A stretch of 5,392 nucleotides of DNA from Candidatus Bathyarchaeota archaeon (GCA_030608725.1 JAUWDP010000097.1:1-5392); one strand, 5' to 3'. Positions 1 to 5,392 are shown, counted from the stretch's first letter. A program made the numbers and translations. Notes: generated by a model not told the origin, from the sequence alone.

Positions 1-1062
1 AAGGCCGAGATAGGGGTCATGGCCCAGATCCGGACCACCGCCGGGCTGCTCTCCCTGGTGGCCGCCCTTATCCTGGGGGTCCTGAGCATGCGCATCAACC
101 ACAGGACCCTCCTCCTCACCGGCCTCGGCTTCTTCGTGGCCTCCGGGATAGGCTGCTCCCTTGCCCAGGACTACGCGACGATGATCGCCGCCTACTCCCT
201 CTCTGGCATTGGGCTGGCGATGGTGGGCCCTATGTCCCTGGCCCTGGTGGGGGAACACGTCCCCCTCGACAGGAGAGCAAACGCCGTGGGGTACATCACC
301 GCGGGCGGAGCCTCCTCGTTCCTCGTCGGGGGACCCATCCTGAACTACGTCACCAGGTTCGGGGGATGGCGCTCCGCCTTCCTCCTCTACATGCTCCCCG
401 TCGCCGTCATCGGCCTCGCTCTGACCTGGCTGGCGATACCCTCGAAGATCAGCACCTCGGAGGAAACGGATATCGGCAGCTACCTGGACGGCATCAGGCA
501 GGTTGTGACCAACAGGTCGGCATTGGCCTGCCTCCTGGGAGCCCTCCTCTCCAAGGCCACCTGGCAGGGAGTGATCTCGTACGGCATCTCCTACTACAGG
601 GAGTGGTACCAGATCCCCAAGGGATGGGCGTCCCTCATCCTCTCAGGGCTAGCACTGGGCTTCATCGTCAGCGCCCTGCTGGGCGGTAGGCTGGTGAACA
701 GGTTCGGACGGAAGCCCATCACTGTCTTCAGCTTCCTCATGGTGGGGGTGCTCTCGATCCTCTACATGAACGCTCCCTTCTACTGGCTCTCCATGGCCAT
801 CTTCTTGACGATGGGGGTCATGTCGGGGATCCGAAGGAACGCCTCCCAGAGCCTCGCCCTGGAGCAGGTCCCGGCCTACAGGGGCTCCATGATGTCCCTC
901 AACACCGCAAGCAACAACCTCGGCAGCATCCTCGGGGCCGGGATCGGCGGGGCCGTACTCCTCACCTCCGACTACCCCCTCATAGGGGTCGTCCTCGGTA
1001 TTCTGGGAGTCCTCGCCGCGCTAGTGATCAGGCGCTATGCAACCGATCCGACGGAAGAATGA
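1..1062 (+). CDS. MFS transporter, AraJ-like efflux permease (5' partial)
   Basis: An integral membrane protein of the major facilitator superfamily, most like the predicted sugar/drug efflux branch (AraJ/COG2814-like). The frame is open to base 1, and what follows the first ATG (base 19) is already helix 2, so helix 1 and the true start lie left of the window. Counting from that ATG, eleven hydrophobic helices are visible: about 7-25, 30-49, 54-78, 89-111, 117-140, 168-192, 203-224, 232-250, 254-271, 290-315 and 319-337. Helix 5 carries a motif-C-like FLVGGPIL (101-108) followed by GGWRSAFLL. The second-half loop motif is GGRLVNRFGRKP (222-233). Residues 279-311 (LALEQVP..RGSMMSLNTASNNLG) are typical of this branch. 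Both copies of the loop motif lack the usual aspartate (Met24 and Asn227). The substrate cannot be read from sequence. It is convergent with the amidohydrolase, with 40 bases between the stop codons, and no clear terminator is visible between them. Confidence 0.9.
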   Translation, partial: KAEIGVMAQIRTTAGLLSLVAALILGVLSMRINHRTLLLTGLGFFVASGIGCSLAQDYATMIAAYSLSGIGLAMVGPMSLALVGEHVPLDRRANAVGYITAGGASSFLVGGPILNYVTRFGGWRSAFLLYMLPVAVIGLALTWLAIPSKISTSEETDIGSYLDGIRQVVTNRSALACLLGALLSKATWQGVISYGISYYREWYQIPKGWASLILSGLALGFIVSALLGGRLVNRFGRKPITVFSFLMVGVLSILYMNAPFYWLSMAIFLTMGVMSGIRRNASQSLALEQVPAYRGSMMSLNTASNNLGSILGAGIGGAVLLTSDYPLIGVVLGILGVLAALVIRRYATDPTEE

Positions 1063-1102
1063 GCGTCCACGGTAATTCGTCAGAGAGACTAGCCCCATGC
1101 CT

Positions 1103-2020
1103 CTAGGGCTTGAAACCGGTAAGTCTGAGTATGTTGCCTCTGAAGACCTTCCCGATGCCCTCCTCGTCGATGAGGGGATTCTCCTCCTCCGAAAGCTCCT
1201 TCAGCGCCTTGTATTGGGCCTCCAGGACGTTGATGCGCCAGCCCCGGGGGAAGAAGGTGCTGTCGGTCCCGAACAGGGTCTTATCGGGCCCCCCGGCTGT
1301 CAGCGCCTGCCTGAAGATGGTCTTCAGGTCGAGGGGGTGGGACTGGTACTTCATCCAGCTGTTGCTGCCGCTACTGTCCATGTAGACGTTGTCCGCCTGG
1401 TACTGCATCATCAATGTCTCCCGGAAGTAGCCGGCCCCGAAGTGGGCGATGACGAAGTTCACGTCGGGGAAGTCCCGAGCCGGCACCTGGATGTCTATAG
1501 GGTTCCCGCTCCTGAGGTCCGCCTGCCCCCCGATGGTTATCCCGAAGTGGAGGAACACCAGCATCCCCTGACCCTTCGCGGCCTCGTAGACCGGGTAGCA
1601 GGGCTCGTCGTAGACCCTGAGATCCCTCCAGCTCGACGGGTAGAGCTTGATGCCGTAGAAGCCGTCCCCCGCCGCCCTGTCAACCCGCTCCGCCGCGTCC
1701 GGGTCCTTGGGGTTGATGTTGTGGTAGCCCAGGAACCTCCCGGGGAAGCGGTCCCTCGCCTCCAGGAACTCGTCGTAGGCGTCGTTGCCTACCATCACCC
1801 CCATCGCCTCCACGCCGTGCCTGTCCAGCTCGTCCACCCACCTCCGGGCGATGTCCATGCCCTCGTCGGGGAGCTCGATGCTCGTCATGTCCGTGCGGGT
1901 CTTGGTTCGGTTGGTGAAGCTCTCCATGGTCCGACCCCTCTGGAGCCAGGACCTCAGGGTGTTGGCGCTGAAGTAGTGGCTATGGGCGTCCACCACCGGT
2001 ATGCCGACATTGCTGTCCAT
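1103..2020 (-). CDS. Metal-dependent amidohydrolase (amidohydrolase-2 / ACMSD-like)
   Basis: A 305-residue cytoplasmic TIM-barrel hydrolase or decarboxylase of the amidohydrolase-2 family (PF04909 type), which includes aminocarboxymuconate-semialdehyde decarboxylase and resorcylate decarboxylases. The metal ligands are visible in order: the HxH pair in VDAHSHYF (His13, His15), His158 in VFLHFG, His193 in IAHFGAGYFRE and Asp253 in LFGTDSTFFPRGW. A barrel strand GIKLYPSS with Lys125 is also typical. The length is normal for the family and no domain is missing. The protein has no signal peptide or membrane segment. The ATG at 2018-2020 is preferred because the DAHSH strand begins ten residues later, as usual. 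No ribosome binding site precedes it, and a TATA-like box centred about 29 bases upstream points to a leaderless or nearly leaderless mRNA. It is divergent from the LOR/SDH gene. Substrate and reaction (deacetylation, lactone hydrolysis or decarboxylation) are unknown. Confidence 0.9.
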   Translation of the reverse strand: MDSNVGIPVVDAHSHYFSANTLRSWLQRGRTMESFTNRTKTRTDMTSIELPDEGMDIARRWVDELDRHGVEAMGVMVGNDAYDEFLEARDRFPGRFLGYHNINPKDPDAAERVDRAAGDGFYGIKLYPSSWRDLRVYDEPCYPVYEAAKGQGMLVFLHFGITIGGQADLRSGNPIDIQVPARDFPDVNFVIAHFGAGYFRETLMMQYQADNVYMDSSGSNSWMKYQSHPLDLKTIFRQALTAGGPDKTLFGTDSTFFPRGWRINVLEAQYKALKELSEEENPLIDEEGIGKVFRGNILRLTGFKP

Positions 2021-2045
2021 TTCTACCGAATAGGTTGAACGGCGG

Positions 2046-2056
2046 AATTAAAGAGT
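2046..2056 (-). promoter_or_regulatory. Probable TATA element for the amidohydrolase gene
   Basis: Read on the - strand, the sequence is ACTCTTTAATT. Its AT-rich core TTTAATT resembles an archaeal TATA box, and its centre lies about 29 bases before the amidohydrolase ATG. Archaeal transcription usually starts about 25 bases after the box, so the mRNA would start at or just before the start codon. This is a position-and-composition inference. Confidence 0.5.
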
Positions 2057-2083
2057 CGCGATGGGACCCAGCGGAAACTCTTT
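2050..2083. repeat. Inverted repeat spanning the divergent promoters
   Basis: AAAGAGT at 2050-2056 and ACTCTTT at 2077-2083 are perfect inverted copies separated by 20 bases. Extended to nine bases per arm, eight still match. Each arm overlaps one of the two opposed TATA-like boxes, so the two promoters read nearly the same sequence in opposite directions. It could simply be the shared core promoter (BRE plus TATA) or a site for a dimeric regulator. Confidence 0.55.
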
Positions 2084-2087
2084 TATC
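2077..2087 (+). promoter_or_regulatory. Probable TATA element for the LOR/SDH gene
   Basis: ACTCTTTTATC has a TTTTAT core that resembles an archaeal TATA box. The expected transcription start about 25 bases downstream is near 2108-2112. That is just ahead of a GGTGA ribosome binding site and the ATG at 2125, but about 100 bases ahead of the in-frame ATG at 2213. This favours translation starting near 2125. Confidence 0.5.
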
Positions 2088-2110
2088 AGACCCTCCAGCC
2101 CAGATAGTAG

Positions 2111-2212
2111 GTCAGTGGTGAAAAATGGCACGGGATAGTTTTCCGAGAATCCACTAAGAACGCAGAGACCTTTTCCCAGATTATAGAAGTCGAGGGCCAC
2201 CTCATCGACTCC
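2111..2212 (+). other. In-frame N-terminal coding stretch of the LOR/SDH gene without a start codon
   Basis: The reading frame of the LOR/SDH gene is open upstream of its first ATG (2213) back to a TAG at 2108-2110. The segment just before that ATG translates to IIEVEGHLIDS (2180-2212), which matches the conserved opening strand of this family (ELEGHLIDS type), so it is real coding sequence. There is no ATG, GTG or TTG in this frame between 2111 and 2212. In the neighbouring frame, an ATG at 2125-2127 is preceded at close range by GGTGA (2117-2121), but that frame stops at 2155-2157. Removing one base, for example from the TTTT run at 2139-2142, joins it to give MARDSFRESTKNAETFSQII continuing into the conserved part. 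Either an assembly/sequencing error, a real frameshift, or an unusual start (ATT 2180 or ATA 2183) would explain this. Confidence 0.7.
2117..2121 (+). promoter_or_regulatory. Ribosome binding site GGTGA before ATG 2125
   Basis: GGTGA is complementary to part of the archaeal 16S rRNA 3' end and ends three bases before the ATG at 2125. No comparable site precedes the ATG at 2213. The spacing is short but acceptable. This site argues that the intended start of the LOR/SDH gene is 2125, in a frame one base off from the rest of the gene. Confidence 0.4.
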
Positions 2213-3388
2213 ATGATCCTCACAAAGATACTGGACAGCATCATGGATCGCCAGGGAGACTTCGAGATCCTCGAGTTCACAGTAGGGAAGAGGAAGGACG
2301 ATAAGAGCCACGCAAGGTTACAGGTCATCGGCGAGAGCCCGGAGCACCTGAACACCATCCTCCGTGAGCTCTTCCGCCTGGGGGCCACAGTCCCCGAGAC
2401 GCCCGAGGTAGGATACACACCGGCGCCCCGGGACATGGTCCTCCCCGACGACTTCTACTCGACTACCCACCACTCCACGTCGGTCTACATGGGCGGGGAG
2501 TGGGTGGAGGTCAGCGGGCTGATGATGGACAAGCAGGTAGTTGTCGAGCCCGAGGAGGGGAGGGCCTACTGTAAGCCTATCAGGCTCGTGAAGGAGGGCG
2601 ACCTGGTCGTGACGGGAGAGAAGGGGATCCGCATCAGGCTCCCGGAGAGGCCAAGGGAGGGGGTGGGCACGTTCGAGTTCATGACAAGCGACGTCTCCCC
2701 CGAGAAGCCCGCCGCACTCATAATCAAGAAGATCGCCGAGGACCTCCACAGGACAGCAGAGGAGGGAGGCAGGATAGTCGTCGTGGCCGGCCCAGCCGTG
2801 GTCCACACGGGGGGCAGCCCAAGCCTGGCAAGGTTGATAGAGCTCGGTTACGTGGACGCCGTTCTTTCGGGAAACGCGCTGGCGGTACACGACGTCGAGT
2901 ACGCCCTCTTCGGGACAAGCCTCGGCGTGGAGCTGGGGGAGGGAGCCACCGCTAACGGGTACAGGAACCACATCTCCGCCATCAACGAGGTGAACAAGGC
3001 GGGGTCGCTGAGGGAACTCATCGAGAATGGGAGGCTGAAGGAAGGGATCTTCTACCAGCTCATCAAGCAGGACGTGCCCTTCGCGCTGGCCAGCTCAATC
3101 CGCGACGACGGGCCGATACCCGAGGTGATACAGAGCTCCGTGGAGGCCCAGACACGTTACATGGAGCTCGTGGAGGGGGCCGACTTCGTCATAATGCTGG
3201 CGTCGACGCTCCACTCCATCGCCGTCGGTAACATGCTCACCTCCCAAGTGAAGATCGTCTGCGTAGACATCAACCCAGCGGTGGTGACAAAGCTCATCGA
3301 TAGGGGGACGAGCCATGCCGTCGGCATCGTAACCGACGTCGGTACATTCCTCCCGCTGCTGGTCAGCGAACTCGAAAAGAACCCGTGA
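2213..3388 (+). CDS. TIGR00300/LOR-SDH family protein, ornithine cyclodeaminase-like (start uncertain)
   Basis: A cytoplasmic NAD(H)-binding enzyme of the archaeal TIGR00300/COG1915 'LOR/SDH bifunctional' family. Characterised relatives are the archaeal ornithine cyclodeaminase of Methanococcus and the C-terminal domain of cyanobacterial AgrE, which convert ornithine to proline plus ammonia. From ATG 2213 the frame encodes 391 residues. The N-terminal half has FEILEFTVGKRK (17-28), a DDFYSTTHHSTSVY segment (79-92) and CKPIRLVKEGDLVV (120-133). The C-terminal Rossmann-like half has VVVAGPAVVHTGG (189-201), LSGNALAVHDVEYALFGTSLG (218-238), SIRDDGPIPEVI (295-306), LASTLHSIAVGNML (329-342) and VCVDINPAVVTKLIDRG (349-365). 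All the strongly conserved blocks I expect are intact. The 2213 start cuts off the family's conserved opening strand, which continues upstream in frame, so the real start is probably near 2125 with a one-base discrepancy. A terminator follows the stop codon. Family assignment is strong; the ornithine substrate is inferred from relatives. Confidence 0.92.
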   Translation: MILTKILDSIMDRQGDFEILEFTVGKRKDDKSHARLQVIGESPEHLNTILRELFRLGATVPETPEVGYTPAPRDMVLPDDFYSTTHHSTSVYMGGEWVEVSGLMMDKQVVVEPEEGRAYCKPIRLVKEGDLVVTGEKGIRIRLPERPREGVGTFEFMTSDVSPEKPAALIIKKIAEDLHRTAEEGGRIVVVAGPAVVHTGGSPSLARLIELGYVDAVLSGNALAVHDVEYALFGTSLGVELGEGATANGYRNHISAINEVNKAGSLRELIENGRLKEGIFYQLIKQDVPFALASSIRDDGPIPEVIQSSVEAQTRYMELVEGADFVIMLASTLHSIAVGNMLTSQVKIVCVDINPAVVTKLIDRGTSHAVGIVTDVGTFLPLLVSELEKNP

Positions 3389-3399
3389 TAAGCGCCCCT

Positions 3400-3432
3400 G
3401 ACGAGTCTCTGTGACTCGTTTTCTTCCTTTTC
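3400..3432 (+). terminator. Hairpin plus T-tract terminator after the LOR/SDH gene
   Basis: ACGAGTC (3401-3407), loop TCTGT and GACTCGT (3413-3419) form a perfect 7-bp stem. It starts 12 bases after the LOR/SDH stop codon and is followed directly by a T-rich run (3419-3432). T-tracts are the main termination signal in archaea, and the hairpin strengthens the call. It also shows that a GTG at 3411, which lies in the loop and stem and is in frame with the next gene, is not a start codon. Confidence 0.75.
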
Positions 3433-3459
3433 TGTGTGTACGCTGGATGCATACGAATG

Positions 3460-3468
3460 TTTTATATT
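3460..3468 (+). promoter_or_regulatory. TATA box for the second MFS gene
   Basis: TTTTATATT is the best TATA-box match in the window. It is AT-rich amid GC-rich DNA, lies just after a terminator, and sits about 25 bases before an expected start near 3489-3491. That leaves a short leader carrying the AGAGGT ribosome binding site before GTG 3513. Confidence 0.7.
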
Positions 3469-3497
3469 GGAGCGCTCACCTGTGGTGGAGGTCTTCC

Positions 3498-3503
3498 AGA
3501 GGT
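3498..3503 (+). promoter_or_regulatory. Ribosome binding site AGAGGT deciding start GTG 3513
   Basis: AGAGGT ends nine bases before the GTG at 3513, a good spacing. A second, stronger-looking GGAGGT at 3487-3492 is 20 bases from that GTG, has no start codon at a normal distance, and lies about where transcription should begin. The site supports GTG 3513 over the upstream GTG at 3411. Confidence 0.55.
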
Positions 3504-3512
3504 ATAGTAAAA

Positions 3513-4787
3513 GTGGCTGAAAGTTATATCAAGGTCTTCAAGGACGTCATCTCCAACAGGAACATCCTCACCATCGCGATCACGACGTCCCTGATCTCCC
3601 TCGCGGGCTCAGCCTACCGCCCGTACTGGAGTGCCTACCTTAAGGACGTCCTCTTCGCTGATACTGTGGTCATAGGGCTTCTGTCCACTATCGCCTCGTC
3701 GGAGCGGCTCTTGTTCCAGCTGCCTGGGGGGATTCTGGCAGACAGGTTCGGGAGGCGGAAGATAATCGTCTACGGGACTGCCCTGAGGATTCTGCCCCCT
3801 ATCATCTACCTCCTGGCCAAGCACTGGATCCACACGATTCCCGCGCTGCTCATCAGCGGTGCCGCCAGCATCTACATGCCTGCGTTCAACGCCATCATCG
3901 CCGACTCCCTCCCCAGTGAGCAGCGGGGCGCAGGATACGGAGCCTACCGCATGATCACTTCCACACCCCAGATGGTCGCCCCCATCATCGGAGGGGTCGT
4001 CATGGACTGGATGGGCTACGAGCAGGGGATTAGGATATTCATGGTCCTCTCATTCTTCATCAGCGTCTTTGTGACGTGGTACCGACATAAGATGCTCAGC
4101 GAGACATTGGTATTCGAGGACAAGCCCGGCTCCAGCGGGAGGCGGAGACTCGGTATCAAGGAGAGCCTGAAATCGGTCTTCACCATGTCCCGGAGCGTCA
4201 AGGCGATGGTCCTCGTGGCCTTCCTCGGCAGCTTCGGCACCCGCATGGTGATGGACTTCCTGAGCCTCTACGCCCTCAAGGTCCTCAACTTCTCCAACAC
4301 ACAGCTGGGCCTCGTGAGCACCACAGGCGGGATCATCGCCCTGGTCCTGTCCATGCCCGGCGGGATGCTCTCCGACAGGTTCGGGCGGAAGCCCATGATA
4401 CTGGTCTCAAGAATTGTGAGTCCCCTGAGCTTCCTGGGGGTCACCCAGATCTCCACGTTCACCCAGTACTACGCCATCCAGGCGATCAACGGCATCGGCA
4501 ACGCCCTGGGCGGCGGAGGCATGTACGCAGGGGGACCCGCCTGGAACGCCCTCCTCGCCGATCTCGTTCCAAGGGATCAGCTGGCCACCACCATGGGAGC
4601 TATCGGCACAGTATCGGGGCTCATGGCGATACCCTCCCCCATCATAGGGGGCTGGATGTGGGACGAATACAGCCCCAAGCTGCCCTTCTACTTCGCCGTG
4701 GTCTTCGGGCTCGCGAGCGCCGTCATATTCGCCGTCGGGGTTCAGGAGCCTCGAAGATCTAAACTACCCGACACCGGGGACCCTTGA
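3513..4787 (+). CDS. MFS transporter, complete 12-helix permease
   Basis: A 424-residue inner-membrane permease of the major facilitator superfamily. Twelve helices are visible at about 17-37, 51-72, 83-101, 108-131, 146-166, 173-190, 230-255, 265-285, 294-312, 318-342, 358-381 and 390-410, with a charged central loop at about 191-228. Both halves carry a canonical loop motif A: GGILADRFGRRK (72-83) and GGMLSDRFGRKP (283-294). Each half also has the ADxxP motif after helix 4 or 10 (ADSLPSEQRGAGYG, 130-143; ADLVPRDQLATTMG, 349-362). The GTG at 3513 is chosen because it follows a TATA box and a ribosome binding site. The frame can be extended to GTG 3411, but that extension covers a terminator hairpin and the promoter and encodes a Trp/Arg-rich stretch unlike a protein N-terminus. 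The substrate is unknown; proton-coupled import or efflux are both possible. It is not closely similar to the first MFS gene beyond shared superfamily motifs. Confidence 0.9.
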   Translation: MAESYIKVFKDVISNRNILTIAITTSLISLAGSAYRPYWSAYLKDVLFADTVVIGLLSTIASSERLLFQLPGGILADRFGRRKIIVYGTALRILPPIIYLLAKHWIHTIPALLISGAASIYMPAFNAIIADSLPSEQRGAGYGAYRMITSTPQMVAPIIGGVVMDWMGYEQGIRIFMVLSFFISVFVTWYRHKMLSETLVFEDKPGSSGRRRLGIKESLKSVFTMSRSVKAMVLVAFLGSFGTRMVMDFLSLYALKVLNFSNTQLGLVSTTGGIIALVLSMPGGMLSDRFGRKPMILVSRIVSPLSFLGVTQISTFTQYYAIQAINGIGNALGGGGMYAGGPAWNALLADLVPRDQLATTMGAIGTVSGLMAIPSPIIGGWMWDEYSPKLPFYFAVVFGLASAVIFAVGVQEPRRSKLPDTGDP

Positions 4788-4825
4788 CACCCACTTCTTG
4801 GCAACCATCCCCGGAGTATCAAAGG

Positions 4826-4843
4826 AAAAACATTAATCATTTC
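4826..4843 (+). promoter_or_regulatory. Possible AT-rich promoter for the nitroreductase gene
   Basis: The 82 bases between the MFS stop codon and the nitroreductase start include an AT-rich core, AAAAACATTAATCATTTC, behind a purine-rich AAAGG. The core's right end lies about 27 bases before ATG 4870, which would fit a leaderless transcript. The match to a TATA box is loose, and read-through from the MFS gene is also possible because no terminator is visible between them. Confidence 0.3.
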
Positions 4844-4857
4844 AGGGATTAGAATTG

Positions 4858-4872
4858 CATCTGATACAGATG
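4858..4872. repeat. Inverted repeat including the nitroreductase start codon
   Basis: CATCTG-ATA-CAGATG is a perfect 6+3+6 inverted repeat whose last three bases are the ATG start codon of the nitroreductase gene. As DNA it could be an operator overlapping the transcription start. As RNA it could be a small hairpin covering the start codon. A repeat of this size is expected about once by chance in a window of this length, so only its position is notable. Confidence 0.45.
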
Positions 4873-5376
4873 GAAGCATTAGAAGCCATACTCACGAGGA
4901 GAAGCATAAGGAGGTACACACCCGAGGACGTGAGCCCGGAGCATGAGAGGCAGCTTCTGGAGGCGGCCATGGCGGCGCCCAGCGCACATAACCGGCAGCC
5001 CTGGCACTTCATAGTCATCAGGGACAGGGAGACCCTTGACGGGATACCCGAGTTCCACGGCTACAGCAAGATGCTCAAGGAGGCCCCCCTCGCCATCGTC
5101 GTCTGCGGGGACACCGAGGTACAAACCACCGACTTCTGGATCCACGACTGCTCCGCCGCGACGCAGAACATCCTCATAGCCGCCAACGCCCTGGGGCTAG
5201 GAGCAGTCTGGCTCGGGGTCCACCCCCACATGGAACTGATAGAGAACACAAGGAAGCACCTGGGCATCCCGGACCACGTGGTCCCCCTGGGGATAGTCTC
5301 CGTGGGGCATCCGGCCGCGGAGAAGCCGCCGGGGGACAGGTACAACGAGGAGAGAGTCCACAGGGACAAGTGGTGA
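4870..5376 (+). CDS. FMN-dependent nitroreductase family protein
   Basis: A 168-residue cytoplasmic flavoprotein of the nitroreductase family, which transfers electrons from NAD(P)H through FMN to nitro compounds, quinones or other small acceptors and usually works as a dimer. FMN-binding signatures are visible: RRSIRRY (10-16), AAPSAHNRQPWHFIVI (35-50), the glycine-rich GLGAVWLG (109-116), GIVSVGHPAAEKPPGDRYNEERV (141-163) and the family's closing HRDKW. The length is at the short end of normal, typical of compact archaeal and thermophile members. The ATG at 4870 is chosen because MEALEAILTRRSIR is the standard family opening. A TTG five codons upstream (4855) is in frame but would add nothing conserved. 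It lies 82 bases after the second MFS gene on the same strand. The physiological substrate is unknown; detoxification or a reductive step in the local pathway are both possible. Confidence 0.92.
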   Translation: MEALEAILTRRSIRRYTPEDVSPEHERQLLEAAMAAPSAHNRQPWHFIVIRDRETLDGIPEFHGYSKMLKEAPLAIVVCGDTEVQTTDFWIHDCSAATQNILIAANALGLGAVWLGVHPHMELIENTRKHLGIPDHVVPLGIVSVGHPAAEKPPGDRYNEERVHRDKW

Positions 5377-5377
5377 A

Positions 5378-5392
5378 GACGCAGAGAGCGTC
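5378..5392 (+). terminator. Possible terminator hairpin cut by the window edge
   Basis: GACGC, loop AGAGA and GCGTC form a perfect 5-bp stem starting two bases after the nitroreductase stop codon and ending at the last base of the window. Whether a T-tract follows cannot be seen, so this is only a candidate. Confidence 0.35.

Noticed and set aside
1091..1110. Possible hairpin AGCCC...GGGCT between the convergent MFS and amidohydrolase genes
   Set aside because: The stem is only 5 bp with a 10-base loop, it overlaps the amidohydrolase stop codon, and no T-tract follows on either strand, so it is not a convincing terminator.
1097..2038. Long open frame of 313 codons on the + strand opposite the amidohydrolase
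   Set aside because: It is an antisense shadow of a GC-rich gene. The translation is rich in Val, Pro, Arg and Leu with no recognisable motif, while the - strand frame has complete metal-ligand motifs.
2318..2971. Open frame of 217 codons on the - strand inside the LOR/SDH gene
   Set aside because: It is a shadow frame. The + strand protein has all of its family's conserved blocks through this region, and the antisense product has a random-looking composition.
698..4396. A 22-base near-identical match (one mismatch) between 698-719 and 4375-4396
   Set aside because: Both copies encode the same conserved MFS loop motif (RFGRKP) with the same codon preference, so protein homology explains it and no recombination or repeat element is needed.
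4834..4851. Short inverted repeat TAATC-N8-GATTA upstream of the nitroreductase gene
   Set aside because: Five-base AT-rich arms are expected often by chance in this AT-rich spacer; there is nothing else to support an operator.
4788..4854. Search for a small gene or RNA between the second MFS gene and the nitroreductase
   Set aside because: No open frame with a start and ribosome binding site, and no strong fold, was seen in this short spacer.

Overview
The window reads as ordinary chromosomal DNA from a GC-rich archaeon. The evidence for this is a gene of the archaeal TIGR00300/COG1915 'LOR/SDH' family (ornithine cyclodeaminase-like), AT-rich TATA-like boxes about 25-30 bases upstream of likely transcription starts, at least one gene that looks leaderless, GGTGA/GAGGT-type ribosome binding sites, and frequent AGG (Arg) and ATA (Ile) codons. 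A Thermoproteota/Bathyarchaeia-like lineage is possible, but this cannot be settled from the sequence alone. There are no tRNA or rRNA genes, CRISPR arrays, insertion sequences or phage genes.

Layout, left to right. (1) A + strand major facilitator superfamily (MFS) exporter runs in from the left edge and lacks its first membrane helix (1-1062). (2) Convergent to it, on the - strand, is a metal-dependent amidohydrolase of the amidohydrolase-2 / ACMSD-like class (1103-2020). (3) A compact divergent promoter region (about 2021-2124) holds two TATA-like elements that are near-perfect mirror copies. (4) The + strand ornithine cyclodeaminase-like LOR/SDH gene follows (2213-3388 as an open ATG frame). 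Its conserved N-terminus continues in frame upstream of that ATG without a usable start codon, which suggests a one-base frameshift near 2132-2142. (5) A hairpin plus T-tract terminator (about 3400-3432) and a separate promoter precede a complete 12-helix MFS transporter (3513-4787). (6) A small FMN-dependent nitroreductase (4870-5376) closes the window, with a possible terminator hairpin at the right edge.

The genes do not form one tight operon. The amidohydrolase and the LOR/SDH gene share a divergent control region, the second MFS gene is insulated by its own terminator and promoter, and the nitroreductase is separated from it by 82 bases. Taken together, the set suggests accessory small-molecule metabolism: two permeases, a C-N or C-C bond hydrolase/decarboxylase, an amino-acid (ornithine to proline) enzyme and a flavin reductase. 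A shared pathway is inference only. I found no clear new system. The points most worth a second look are the missing start of the LOR/SDH gene, the mirrored divergent promoter, and an inverted repeat that includes the nitroreductase start codon.
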